A stretch of 64,000 bases of DNA from Halomonas alkaliantarctica (GCF_029854215.1 NZ_CP122961.1:806001-870000); one strand, 5' to 3'; shown: positions 1 to 8,244, numbered from the stretch's first letter. A program made the numbers and translations. Notes: generated by a model from the letters alone, not told the origin.

Positions 1-294
1 TAGACTTACATGAAGTTTACCTTTGGGTTCCTTATGGATCTCTGATAACTCGAGTTCTGCTGCTTCGACTTCACACAATATACGACGGCATCGCTCAAGA
101 AATAATCTTCCCTCTGCAGTCAGTGTGATGCTGCGGGTACTTCGATGAAGCAAACGGACTCCCAAGCGGGCTTCTAATCGAGCTACGCTTTTGCCAACTG
201 CAGATGAAGATACACCAAGATTGCGACCAGCCTCTGAAAAGCTTCGAGTCTCTGCCGCTTGTACGAAGTAGTCAATTCCACTTAGAGCGTCCAT
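1..294 (-). CDS. LysR-family regulator, N-terminal part (runs off window)
   Basis: The reverse strand from the ATG at 294 is open to base 1 and gives 98 residues of a LysR-type regulator. The winged helix-turn-helix fills residues ~3-60, with the family pattern AxTRSFSEAGRNLGVSSSAVGKS followed by RLLHRSTRSITLT, then the start of the linker helix. The effector-binding domain lies outside the window. It is divergent from the MFS transporter starting at 445, with a 150-base shared control region, so control of that transporter is the natural inference. The ligand cannot be told. Confidence 0.88.
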   Translation of the reverse strand, partial: MDALSGIDYFVQAAETRSFSEAGRNLGVSSSAVGKSVARLEARLGVRLLHRSTRSITLTAEGRLFLERCRRILCEVEAAELELSEIHKEPKGKLHVSL

Positions 295-444
295 ATTTCA
301 CCATTTAGGAATTTTTGTCCGATATGTTTTGAACTCTAGCGTTATTGTCCTCTTTTTTCAATATACTTAAAGTAATCATCTACTCTCACATGCGAAAGGG
401 AAACGCTAATTAATAGCAAGATACCTTCGCTTTTAGCGGGTTCA

Positions 445-1662
445 ATGATTATGAGCACATCAGAAACAAGCAACTTAAATATGGAGTGCAGTAAAACAGC
501 TCAATCGGATCGTCTTCCGGTTACGGCATTACTAGCACTTGCATTAGCGGGGTTCGTCACAATACTAACCGAGGCTTTGCCAGCTGGTCTGTTGCCTCAG
601 ATCGGAGCGGGGCTAGGGGTTTCAGACTCACTTGCTGGCCAGCTTGTTACCATCTATGCCATCGGCTCCCTTGTTGCCGCCATTCCGTTGGTGGCTGCTA
701 CCCAGGGGATTCGGCGCCGTCCCTTACTGCTGGCCGCTATCGTAGGTTTTGCTATCGCCAATACGGTCACCACAATCTCAACGAGTTACATTTTGACCAT
801 GGTTGCCCGCTTCCTTGCTGGCGTAGCGGCAGGGCTGTTGTGGGCGCTCTTGGCAGGCTATGCCGCTCGAATGGTTCCTGAACATCTAAAAGGGCGTGCC
901 ATCGCGATTGCAATGGTGGGCACACCATTGGCCCTATCTTTGGGTGTCCCGGCGGGTACGTTTCTCGGGACGCTGGTAGGTTGGCGTGCTTGCTTCGGAA
1001 TCATGAGTGTTATGGCGTTAGTGCTAATCGTTTGGGTTCGTGTAAAAGTACCTGATTTTGCAGGCCAGTCTGCGGGTAAAAGATTCACGCTGAGACAGGT
1101 ATTCACTATGCCTGGTATTCGTCCTGTATTGTTCGTAGTCCTTGTTTTCGTGCTAGCGCATAACATTCTTTACACTTATATCGCACCTTTTTTGGCTAAT
1201 GCTAATTTGGCCGAACGAACTGATCTGGTTCTACTTGTCTTTGGTATTTCTGCTCTGATCGGCATCTGGGTCATTGGTGTATTTATTGACCGGTATCTTC
1301 GCATACTGACTTTAGCTAGTACTTTTATATTCGGATTGGCAGCGCTGGTGCTTGGAGTGGCTGGCGATGTGCCAATCGCAGTGTATGTTGCAGTCGGTGC
1401 ATGGGGAATCTCATTCGGCGGAGCTGCTACTTTGTTTCAAACAGCTCTCGCCAAAACAGCTGGAGAAGCAGCAGACGTTGCGCAGTCCATGCTAGTTACA
1501 GCCTGGAACTTGGCTATCGCAGGTGGAGGAATCGTTGGTGGTATATTGCTGGATCGTTTTGGTGTCGTTTCATTCCCACCCGCGCTGCTTGTCCTACTTG
1601 TAGTAACCCTGTTAGTTGTATGGTCGGCACGCCTACATGGTTTTCCGGCTTCAAAACGCTAG
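445..1662 (+). CDS. MFS transporter, DHA1 (AraJ/NepI-like) family
   Basis: 405-residue protein with about twelve hydrophobic segments, typical of major facilitator drug:H+ antiporters of the DHA1 family, which export small molecules across the inner membrane. A charged loop (GIRRRP) follows the second helix region and an RFLAGVAAG-type helix follows, as is usual in this family. A second ATG two codons downstream (451) could be the real start; neither has a strong ribosome site. A divergent LysR gene lies upstream. Base composition is A+T-richer than the bulk of the window, suggesting possible acquisition. The substrate is unknown. Confidence 0.85.
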   Translation: MIMSTSETSNLNMECSKTAQSDRLPVTALLALALAGFVTILTEALPAGLLPQIGAGLGVSDSLAGQLVTIYAIGSLVAAIPLVAATQGIRRRPLLLAAIVGFAIANTVTTISTSYILTMVARFLAGVAAGLLWALLAGYAARMVPEHLKGRAIAIAMVGTPLALSLGVPAGTFLGTLVGWRACFGIMSVMALVLIVWVRVKVPDFAGQSAGKRFTLRQVFTMPGIRPVLFVVLVFVLAHNILYTYIAPFLANANLAERTDLVLLVFGISALIGIWVIGVFIDRYLRILTLASTFIFGLAALVLGVAGDVPIAVYVAVGAWGISFGGAATLFQTALAKTAGEAADVAQSMLVTAWNLAIAGGGIVGGILLDRFGVVSFPPALLVLLVVTLLVVWSARLHGFPASKR

Positions 1663-1934
1663 TAGTATAGCAAGAATTGTCGATGGCTAGAGCTATTCAT
1701 AACTGTCCTTGCAGCTTGTAAGTTCAGAACTGCAATCTAAAGAATGGAATCTTGGTGCCATTTCGCATTAAATGAGATGAGTGCAGGAATTGAAACATCA
1801 ATAAATTGCAGAGCATCGTAACGGCTTTGATTGGATGCGGGCTGACTCTTGTTGATAATGCTTCAATGCTAATTACGGGAAAACATACCTACTGGGTGTA
1901 ATGCTTATATGTTGAATTGGAGTGATTGAGAGCG

Positions 1935-3026
1935 ATGGATAATAATATTGAGCACAATCCGAGTATGTTACAGAACCAGGGAGCTGATTGGACAGTAGAG
2001 GTTCGGAGAGCAGCAGATTTTGTGATGAGCTATTGGGCTTTGTTGGGAATTGGCACTCTGGCTCTCTCTGTTATTGCAATGCATGGTTATCTGGTAGGAG
2101 AAGCGATTCCACTCAGTATCACTTCTCCCGATGTTATTAACGGGCTTCCGGCCCTTTTTATCCTCATCGCATATGCCGTATTCATTTTAACATGCTCAGC
2201 TGCACTGCCAGCAATGATATTGCTGAGTCGAAGCAAGGCGCTAAGTCGTAGTCTTTTAGAGGAAATGCTTCAGAGTGGGAGTAGCTATTCTAATAACGAA
2301 CATAAGGTGCGAGGGCGCTTGACTATATGTTGGTGCTTGGGGCTAACCGTTCCTGCGATTATTGTCATATCACTTTTGTATTGGCCTGAATCCTTGAATT
2401 GGCTGTGGTATCTGGGAGTTTTCGTTACCGCTACTCTTTCATTTTCTTTTTCTTTGGCCCTGTCTGTACGTCAGATGTTGCCTCTCGTTTGGAAAGCTCA
2501 TGCTAAAGAAAAGTGGGGTGGCTTTATTGCATATGGCACCTTTCAGACGCTCGTCATGATTAATCTAGGTGCAATTGTTGAGTCAAAAGTAAGCGCCGGA
2601 TTAATAGGTATATTGGGGTTTCTGATAATTTCTATGTTGCTGTTATCTATATTCCAGATGGCGATTGTGTGGAGCATATGGGACGTCTCTCGTAAGCCTA
2701 AGCCTATTATACGTGCGGGCGGCATTGCCGGAATTGTTATTCTGGTAGTTTGTACCATGCCACCCTTAAACCAGGTATTTGTTGGGTATGCTATGTCGAG
2801 CTCAGCGACAGGTGGTCGTGGTTGCACAGTGTTCATTTGGACTGAGGAATCTAAAGTTCTGCCTGAGTTGCGCAGCGAAGATGACCGCTTAAAAAGCGTT
2901 GATCTAAGGATTCCGATGGCTACTAGAGATATCTTTTATACTCGACCTTGGCAGAACGGCGTGTCGAAGGAAATTGCTTTAGTCCCATCTGCCAGCGTGG
3001 CTAAGGTTATGGAGTGTGACTCTTGA
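1935..3026 (+). CDS. Uncharacterised multi-pass membrane protein
   Basis: 363 residues from the ATG at 1935. A TTG nine bases earlier is also in frame, but the GGAG at 1919 fits the ATG better. There are about seven hydrophobic segments (roughly residues 28-50, 70-95, 125-145, 155-178, 195-215, 220-245, 255-280), then a soluble C-terminal tail of ~75 residues containing one Cys (GCTVFIW) and ending with another (MECDS). I do not recognise the family. It stands alone between an MFS gene and a convergent DMT gene, and its base composition is A+T-rich like the preceding MFS gene. The tail probably faces one aqueous compartment as a folded domain, but this is inference. Confidence 0.6.
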   Translation: MDNNIEHNPSMLQNQGADWTVEVRRAADFVMSYWALLGIGTLALSVIAMHGYLVGEAIPLSITSPDVINGLPALFILIAYAVFILTCSAALPAMILLSRSKALSRSLLEEMLQSGSSYSNNEHKVRGRLTICWCLGLTVPAIIVISLLYWPESLNWLWYLGVFVTATLSFSFSLALSVRQMLPLVWKAHAKEKWGGFIAYGTFQTLVMINLGAIVESKVSAGLIGILGFLIISMLLLSIFQMAIVWSIWDVSRKPKPIIRAGGIAGIVILVVCTMPPLNQVFVGYAMSSSATGGRGCTVFIWTEESKVLPELRSEDDRLKSVDLRIPMATRDIFYTRPWQNGVSKEIALVPSASVAKVMECDS

Positions 3027-3181
3027 ATGAGCTGGAGTAGAGCCACTGCAGCGCAGAATTTTGAGAGCTGATGGTAAAAGGCTGCTTTTACAAGCCGCAC
3101 GGTGTCAGACGCGGCTCGCGCTATTCGGTGCTGCGTGGTTGAGCAACTATTGAGGTGGCCACTTCGCCAATAAGATAGGCG

Positions 3182-4102
3182 TCAGACCCGCCTTTGCCGA
3201 AACACCATCACTCCCGCGATTAAGATCATGCCCATACCCAGCCAGGTCATGGCATCGGGCACTTCGCTGAAGAGCAAGTAGCCCCAAAGGCTGGCAAAGA
3301 TGAGGTAGGCGTAATCAAAGGTGCCGATCAACGCCGAAGGGGCAATTTGATAAGCCCTTGCCACCCCGGTATTCACAATGATCAGCAGTAGGGCGTAGGC
3401 GCCCACGAGCACTAACGCTTTGGCGTCTAGCGGTTGCCAACCGGCGAACAGGAACGGCGCGTGTTCGGCGATCGTTGCTGTGCTGTTGATTGCCACCAGC
3501 ACGCTGAAGAGAGTGCCTGCTGCCAGGAAGGCTAGATTTAATCCCAGGGTGAGAAGTAAGGGGTGCTCTCTTTGGCAGTGGTGGCGAGTGACCAGCATGG
3601 CTAGCGCATAAAAGAGGGCGGCAAGCACGGGTAGCAGTGTGGCAGGTGTGAAAGTGTCGCCGCCAGGGCGCAACACCACCACCACGCCCAGGAAACCGCA
3701 GAGGATGCCCAGCCACGCCTGGCGTGAAAGATGCTCGCCCGCCCCAAAAGCAGCCAGCACGGCAATAAACAGCGGCGTTGTGTAGATGGCGACCGCCGCC
3801 ACCGAAAGCGGAATCAGCGGCAGTGCTGCGTAGTAGGTTATCCACATCAGCAACAGAAGCAGGCTTCTTATCGCCACCCAGCGGCGTGATTTTACCTTGG
3901 GGTGGGGGCCTGAATGGCCAATGATCAATCCAAAGAGTATCGGCAGCGAGAGTGTTGAGGCGATGACATAGAGTTGCCATAGCGACATACTGGCACTTAG
4001 ATACTTAACCAGGGCGTCGGTCAACGCCAGCAGAAAGACAGCCCCCACGATAAGGCTTATGCCCTGTAGGATATTATCTTGTGGTTCAGCGGTGGCCTTC
4101 AT
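3182..4102 (-). CDS. EamA/DMT-family transporter
   Basis: 306 residues, ten predicted transmembrane helices arranged as two EamA repeats (residues ~12-140 and ~155-300), the usual length for RhaT/YdcZ-type drug/metabolite exporters. Motifs such as LWGYLLFSEVPDAMTWLGM near the C-terminus match the end of the second EamA repeat. It acts in the inner membrane and probably exports an amino acid or small metabolite. It is divergent from the LysR gene at 4196, with a 93-base shared region, so that regulator likely controls it. The substrate is not evident. Confidence 0.87.
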   Translation of the reverse strand: MKATAEPQDNILQGISLIVGAVFLLALTDALVKYLSASMSLWQLYVIASTLSLPILFGLIIGHSGPHPKVKSRRWVAIRSLLLLLMWITYYAALPLIPLSVAAVAIYTTPLFIAVLAAFGAGEHLSRQAWLGILCGFLGVVVVLRPGGDTFTPATLLPVLAALFYALAMLVTRHHCQREHPLLLTLGLNLAFLAAGTLFSVLVAINSTATIAEHAPFLFAGWQPLDAKALVLVGAYALLLIIVNTGVARAYQIAPSALIGTFDYAYLIFASLWGYLLFSEVPDAMTWLGMGMILIAGVMVFRQRRV

Positions 4103-4195
4103 TGCAGCGTTCCAGAGATGAATTCCGTTCTAGAATGCCGCTGCCGCAAGCAGTGCTTCAAACGACTTCTGCGTCACCATGCATGAGCTCAGATT

Positions 4196-5101
4196 ATGGA
4201 TAACTTCATCAAGTCTCTTCCACCACTGGCGACGCTGCGCCCCTTTGAGGCTGCCGCCAGGCTGGAAAGCTTTTCGCGCGCGGCCGATGAGCTCCACCTG
4301 ACCCAGGCGGCTATCAGCCGACAGATTCGTGCACTGGAGGAAGACCTAGGCGTGATGCTTTTCGAGCGCCGTCATCGCCGTGTGTTTCTTACCCGGGAGG
4401 GGCGTGAGTTTGGCCGTACGGTCTCCCAGGCGCTGGAAAGTATCGCCACGGGTGCTCAGGCGCTGCGCGGCGACCCAAATGATAAGCGCGTCGTGTTGTT
4501 CTGCCAGTTATGCGAAGCGTTCTATTGGCTGATGCCACAGCTGGCTGACTTCAATCGTCGTTATCCTGACATTGAGATACAGCTGGCGACCTCGACAAGG
4601 CCGATTACCGAATTTAGTGGCAGCTTCGACATTGCGCTGCAAACCAACGGACGACCCAGCGGGAGCCATCGATTGGTGTTTACCGCCGAGGATGAGATAT
4701 TTCCGGTCTGCAGCCCAGCTTATTTGGAAGGGGGCAACACGCCGTTGAGTCTCAATGCGTTGCTGAACCAGCGGCTACTTCACCACCATGCGGAACCGGC
4801 GGATTGGCTGGAGTGGGATGAATGGTTTCGTGCCATGGGGCACTTTGAACACACATCAGCGGAGAGTGCTGTGTTCGATAGCTATCCACTGCTACTGCAA
4901 GCGGCTGTCGCGGGGCACGGCATTGCACTGGGGTGGCGGCGCACAACGCAACGCTTAATTGAAAATGGCGAGCTGATCCGCCCGGTGGCAGAGAGCCTGC
5001 CCCAGCACGATGCCATCGCCCTCTACACACGCCAGGGCGCGCCTCAACGACCAGGCAGCGAAGCGTTATTGGGCTGGCTGCATGAGGTGTTGAGTAATTA
5101 A
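4196..5101 (+). CDS. LysR-family regulator, GcvA-like
   Basis: 301 residues. The helix-turn-helix is at residues ~10-68 (LPPLATLRPFEAAAR, LTQAAISRQIRALEEDLG, LFERRHRRVFLT), characteristic of the GcvA/AmpR branch of LysR regulators, followed by a LysR substrate-binding domain to residue ~295. It is divergent from the DMT transporter at 4102. Its last ~95 bases are found again, diverged, at 5770-5864 in a chimeric relic. The target and effector are unknown; divergent control of the DMT gene is inferred. Confidence 0.87.
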   Translation: MDNFIKSLPPLATLRPFEAAARLESFSRAADELHLTQAAISRQIRALEEDLGVMLFERRHRRVFLTREGREFGRTVSQALESIATGAQALRGDPNDKRVVLFCQLCEAFYWLMPQLADFNRRYPDIEIQLATSTRPITEFSGSFDIALQTNGRPSGSHRLVFTAEDEIFPVCSPAYLEGGNTPLSLNALLNQRLLHHHAEPADWLEWDEWFRAMGHFEHTSAESAVFDSYPLLLQAAVAGHGIALGWRRTTQRLIENGELIRPVAESLPQHDAIALYTRQGAPQRPGSEALLGWLHEVLSN

Positions 5102-5172
5102 TGACGCTGAGCTCTGTCTGATAACTGGCTGCGCTCGACCCTACGGGGTTAACCATCGGCTCAACGTACTCA

Positions 5173-5206
5173 TTTACGTCACGTAAACTCGCGATCGAGT
5201 TCGATC
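5173..5206. repeat. Two adjacent palindromes in the spacer after the LysR gene
   Basis: TTTACGT-C-ACGTAAA (5173-5187) is a perfect 15-base palindrome. It is followed by GATCGA-GT-TCGATC (5193-5206), another perfect inverted repeat. They sit in a 172-base spacer that has no credible gene, between the LysR stop and the stop of the convergent small hypothetical gene. They could be protein-binding sites or part of a dispersed intergenic element. There is no T-tract to argue for a terminator. Confidence 0.4.
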
Positions 5207-5273
5207 CGTCTTTTCGCCGTTTTTTGCCTTGCTTGACCTTTGCAGGCCGACTTTTCATACAAAGCCTAAGGCG

Positions 5274-5582
5274 TTAGTTAGAGACGCCCTCGCAGTTGTC
5301 GTGATACAGCGGGTCATCGGTGCCCAACGCTAGGTGATTGGTGGCGTCGTTGTAGTAGAAGTGGCCGGACTCGGCGTTTGAAAGCGCATAGTCTCCGCAC
5401 ACTCCATAGCCCTTGTTGACTCGCTTCAAGTTGGAAATCTCAGCCTTTGCCTGGCTGCCGAGTTGTTCCGATATAGTCGCGGCGATGTGGCCATCACGCT
5501 TGGCCTCAGAGTAGGCCTGACTACCGAATATCAGGCCCGCAACGGCTAAAATGGCGACGACGGGAATCCATAGGTTATGCAT
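5274..5582 (-). CDS. Small hypothetical protein with N-terminal membrane anchor or signal
   Basis: 102 residues. An N-terminal hydrophobic stretch (residues ~4-22, WIPVVAILAVAGLIFGSQA) is a signal-anchor or signal peptide; the rest is hydrophilic. Two cysteines (GVCGDY and HDNCEGV) could form a disulphide in the periplasm. The middle (AKAEISNLKRVNKGYGVCGDYALSN) resembles small envelope hypothetical proteins in which a residue-rich YG..CG motif precedes a beta segment. No function can be assigned. It stands alone, next to a palindrome-rich spacer downstream and an A+T-rich upstream region that probably carries its promoter. Confidence 0.55.
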   Translation of the reverse strand: MHNLWIPVVAILAVAGLIFGSQAYSEAKRDGHIAATISEQLGSQAKAEISNLKRVNKGYGVCGDYALSNAESGHFYYNDATNHLALGTDDPLYHDNCEGVSN

Positions 5583-5763
5583 AGCGTGTCCAGTTAGAGG
5601 ATATAAACGTGCATGAGGGCGTCAGAAAAATTATTTAGCTGGATAATAACTTTTTGCCCAGCCCATTTCATTGGTTGGCGAGTAGTTGGTTTACACAAGG
5701 ATCCGCGCCAACCTTACGACACTAAACTGCTTTATGTAGTGGTTCACTGATTCCGGACATCAA

Positions 5764-5937
5764 TCGCCCCAGCACGATTCTATCGCCCTATACACACGCC
5801 AGGGCGCGTCTCAACGCGCAGGCAGCGAAGCGCTATTGGGTTGGCTGCGTGGGGTGTTGAGTGATGAGCAGATTGCTGAAGCGACAGGCTTGGCGTTAGG
5901 TGAAGTGGCTAAGTTGCGCACTGAAGATAAGCGCTGA
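5764..5937 (+). pseudogene. Chimeric relic: LysR C-terminus joined in frame to an Rpn-type nuclease C-terminus
   Basis: An open stretch ends at TGA 5935-5937. Its first half (5770-5864) repeats the 3' end of the LysR gene at 5003-5097 with 11 mismatches in 95 bases, giving YTRQGASQRAGSEALLGWL. The reading frame then continues into DEQIAEATGLALGEVAKLR, which resembles the C-terminal tail found on Rpn family recombination-promoting nucleases/putative transposases. The genuine LysR stops right at the seam. There is no start codon or complete domain, so this is debris of a recombination event, not a gene. The Rpn assignment rests only on the short tail motif. Confidence 0.6.
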
Positions 5938-5977
5938 TCGATTGCCTTCTGACCTAAGCGGCAGCCCTTGAACCTGC

Positions 5978-6358
5978 TCAAACTTCCCGGTCTCGTTCGT
6001 ATCGCTCCACGTTTGGAAATGGCGGTAGCCAATGTTCGCGGCGAATGTTCCAAAGCTCATACGACGGTTTCAGTTGGTTGGGTGAATCAAGGGTGCCCAG
6101 GTGTATTTCGATTTCGTCCTCGCTTACCGAAAAAACCGACGAACCGCATACCGAACAGAAGTAGCGCCCCTGATAACTGTGCGGTTCGCCTTCGATAATG
6201 ACAGCTTGCTTGGGGTAATCGGCAGCCGCATAGAAAAGCGCCCCGTGATGCTTGCGGCAATCCATACAGTGGCAAATACCTACCCGGAGTGGCTCGCCAT
6301 TGGCCACGATTCGGATCTTACCGCAGAGACAGCCACCTGTTAGTTGCTCCATTGCCAA
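5978..6358 (-). CDS. GFA/CENP-V domain protein (glutathione-dependent formaldehyde-activating-enzyme family)
   Basis: 126 residues covering a single GFA domain. The zinc ligands are visible: GGCLCGKI near residue 10, CHCMDCRK at ~29-35 and YFCSVCGSS at ~66-73, in the usual order for the family. The founding member was reported to catalyse the condensation of glutathione and formaldehyde, but most family members have unknown activity, so no specific reaction is claimed. It is a cytosolic, single-gene transcription unit between the LysR-Rpn relic and the decayed AbiE locus. Confidence 0.85.
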   Translation of the reverse strand: MAMEQLTGGCLCGKIRIVANGEPLRVGICHCMDCRKHHGALFYAAADYPKQAVIIEGEPHSYQGRYFCSVCGSSVFSVSEDEIEIHLGTLDSPNQLKPSYELWNIRREHWLPPFPNVERYERDREV

Positions 6359-6577
6359 TCTCCAGAAGACTCATACATTCAAAGTAGGTGGCACTTTTGG
6401 TTTTGTCTTGCTGCTGTATCGTTGGTATTTGATGCCCGCAAACCGACATAAATCTAGCTGTTGCAGGAGGCGGATTTGCCTTAGGGCCCGGAATTAGTTT
6501 GTATCTCGGTTACAAGCAGGCGCGGATATTAAGCTGGGAAATCGCCTCCCTGTGGGTCTTTAAAAGATAGGTGCTTT
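6359..6577. other. Spacer between GFA gene and repeat copy A
   Basis: About 220 bases before the first palindromic repeat. No open frame with start, ribosome site and family-like sequence is visible on either strand. It presumably contains the promoter of the reverse-strand GFA gene. Confidence 0.5.
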
Positions 6578-6648
6578 GTGAACTAAAAGTACACAAAATT
6601 TGACGATATTAAAGAGCCTTATGGAAGATTCTTTAGTTAAACAATGCC
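6578..6648. repeat. Palindrome-centred repeat, copy A
   Basis: It begins with GTGAACT-AAA-AGTACAC (6578-6594), an almost perfect 17-base palindrome, followed about 20 bases later by TTAAAGAG and then TTTAGTTAAA. The same arrangement recurs at 8132 and 8203. Copy A lies directly upstream of the decayed AbiE antitoxin gene, so it could have been its operator. See the finding for the comparison. Confidence 0.5.
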
Positions 6649-7017
6649 GAAGACACGCTGCCATGGGACTGGGCGCTCAAGATGTCGGCACCCGAGAGGG
6701 CAATCATGGAAGCTATGGACGAGCTGCCCGATCATGAGAGTTTTCACAATATCGATATGTTGTTTGAGAGCCTGACAACGCTGCGCCCGAAACTACTGTC
6801 AGCTCTGCTGCAGAGTTGTAAGAAGATCAAGATAAAGCGGCTGGTTTTTGTCTTTGCAGATCGCCACGAACACCCCTGGCGTAAGTGCCTCGACCCAGCA
6901 GAATTCAATCTTGGCAGTGGCGACAGTGCACTGGTAAAAGGAGGCAAGATACATCCGCGCTATCGCATTATGGTGCCTGAAGAATTTGTAAGGGCGGAGA
7001 CCAACGATGGCACGTGA
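6637..7017 (+). pseudogene. AbiEi-family antitoxin, C-terminal fragment
   Basis: The part from ATG 6682 encodes 111 residues: MSAPERAIMEAMDELPD, then LTTLRPKLLSALLQSC, KRLVFVFADRHEHPW and ALVKGGKIHPRYRIMVPEE. This is the C-terminal region of type IV toxin-antitoxin AbiEi antitoxins. The N-terminal winged-helix part (over 100 residues in full-length relatives) is missing; upstream of 6637 the frame is closed by a TAG. Its end overlaps the start of the toxin fragment by 11 bases, as in intact abiE operons, so the junction is original and the outer ends were lost. Probably non-functional. Confidence 0.7.
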
Positions 7018-7102
7018 AACCTATAAAGCACAGGTCGCACTTCTTGTGCATATTCTTCCGGATGTCGCCAAGGAAGATGTATTCGCGCTAAAGGGCGGCA
7101 CG
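7007..7102 (+). pseudogene. AbiEii-family toxin (nucleotidyltransferase), N-terminal fragment
   Basis: MARETYKAQVALLVHILPDVAKEDVFALKGGT-like residues 1-32 match the start of AbiEii/AbiGii-type nucleotidyltransferase toxins, which then normally continue through the nucleotide-binding region. Here homology stops exactly at the ALKGGT motif. The frame runs to 7192 through sequence belonging to the leader and start of the DUF808 gene. The catalytic residues downstream are absent, so the toxin is dead. The deletion joined the toxin stub to the DUF808 region. Confidence 0.68.
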
Positions 7103-7157
7103 CCCCAGCCGCTATGTGCTTTACTATCAGCAACTTTTATTCACGGAGGAAACACCC

Positions 7158-8108
7158 ATGGCCATAGGCGGCTTGATAGGATTATTGGATGACATTGCCG
7201 CATTGGCGAAGTTGTCCGCAGCATCACTGGACGATGTGAGTGCCGCCGCAGGGCGTGCGACGGCGAAGGCGGCCGGGGTGGTGGTGGATGATACGGCAGT
7301 GACCCCACAATATTTGCAGGGGGTAACAGCAGAGCGTGAACTGGCGATTTTGAAGAAGATTGCGCTGGGGTCGATCCGAAACAAGCTGATTTTTATCCTG
7401 CCGGCAGCACTGCTGCTGAATTACTTTTTGCCCATGCTATTGCCGATCATCCTGATGGTGGGGGGCACCTACCTGGCCTTTGAGGGCGCGGAGAAGGTCT
7501 GGCACAAGCTCTCTGGCAAGCATGAGGACGACAAGCCTGCGGTAGAGAAGGGACCGGAAGCGGAGAAACAGATCGTCAGTGGCGCCATTCGCACCGACCT
7601 GATCCTGTCTGCTGAAATCATGGTAATCGCGCTTTCTACTGTTTCCCATCAAGGGTTCTGGTCGCAGATGGTGAGTCTTGTGGTGGTCGCGTTTGTCATC
7701 ACTATCCTGGTGTACGGCGTAGTGGCGCTGTTAGTCAGAATGGATGACCTCGGCCTGAAGCTCGCCCAGCGGGAGAGTTCGGGAATAAAGAAACTGGGCC
7801 GTGGTCTGGTCACGGCCATGCCCAAGGTACTAGCAACCATCTCGGTCGTGGGCACCGTCGCCATGCTCTGGGTGGGTGGGCATATCCTGATGGTCAATCT
7901 GGGTGCCGATGGAACGGGTTGGTTCAACGCGCCCTATGAGTGGGTACACCACATCGAGCTTGGCATTAGTGAGGCCACCGGTGCCATGGGCAGCACGCTG
8001 GGCTGGAGCTTCAATACGCTGTGCTCGGCAGTGATTGGCTTTTTGGTGGGCTCGGTGGTGGTGGGGGTGGTGCACCTTGTTCCCGTTAAGAAAGCGCAAA
8101 ATACCTGA
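7158..8108 (+). CDS. DUF808 (YedI-like) inner-membrane protein
   Basis: 316 residues from the ATG at 7158, which has a strong ribosome site (GGAGG at 7145). The longer in-frame start at 7116 is inside the AbiEii stub and is not favoured. The start MAIGGLIGLLDDIAALAK and the later ASLDDVSAAAGRATAKAAGVVVDD are characteristic of DUF808. The N-terminal ~75 residues are soluble, followed by membrane segments around residues 80-115, 165-235 and 285-310. Relatives include E. coli YedI, whose function is unknown. Repeats A and B/C lie on either side of this gene and the AbiE relic. Confidence 0.87.
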   Translation: MAIGGLIGLLDDIAALAKLSAASLDDVSAAAGRATAKAAGVVVDDTAVTPQYLQGVTAERELAILKKIALGSIRNKLIFILPAALLLNYFLPMLLPIILMVGGTYLAFEGAEKVWHKLSGKHEDDKPAVEKGPEAEKQIVSGAIRTDLILSAEIMVIALSTVSHQGFWSQMVSLVVVAFVITILVYGVVALLVRMDDLGLKLAQRESSGIKKLGRGLVTAMPKVLATISVVGTVAMLWVGGHILMVNLGADGTGWFNAPYEWVHHIELGISEATGAMGSTLGWSFNTLCSAVIGFLVGSVVVGVVHLVPVKKAQNT

Positions 8109-8131
8109 AATCTTTAAGAATCAGTTATTTT

Positions 8132-8202
8132 GTTAACTCAAAGTACACCATATTTAATTTTTCAAAGAGCGCGTGGCTGACCTTTTAGTAAAGTGCTAAT
8201 GA
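8132..8202. repeat. Palindrome-centred repeat, copy B
   Basis: GTTAACT-CAA-AGTACAC (8132-8148), followed by CAAAGAGCG and TTTTAGTAAA. It aligns with copy A over ~70 bases with small gaps, and copy C begins exactly 71 bases after the start of B, so B and C form a tandem pair. It lies just downstream of the DUF808 stop codon. Confidence 0.5.
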
Positions 8203-8244
8203 GTGAACTATGAGTTCACATAAAGTAGCAATACTAAAGAGATT
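8203..8244. repeat. Palindrome-centred repeat, copy C
   Basis: GTGAACT-ATG-AGTTCAC (8203-8219) is a perfect 17-base palindrome. The next bases keep the A/T spacer and then ACTAAAGAG, as in copies A and B. Similarity fades after about 8244. Confidence 0.5.

Noticed and set aside
3074..3091. Hairpin GTAAAAG-GCTG-CTTTTAC after the orphan membrane protein
   Set aside because: Only seven base pairs, and no T-tract follows, so I did not call it a terminator.
4752..5258. 168-codon reverse-strand ORF over the LysR 3' end and spacer
   Set aside because: Mostly antisense to a well-supported LysR gene; its open part falls in the palindrome-rich spacer, with no ribosome site.
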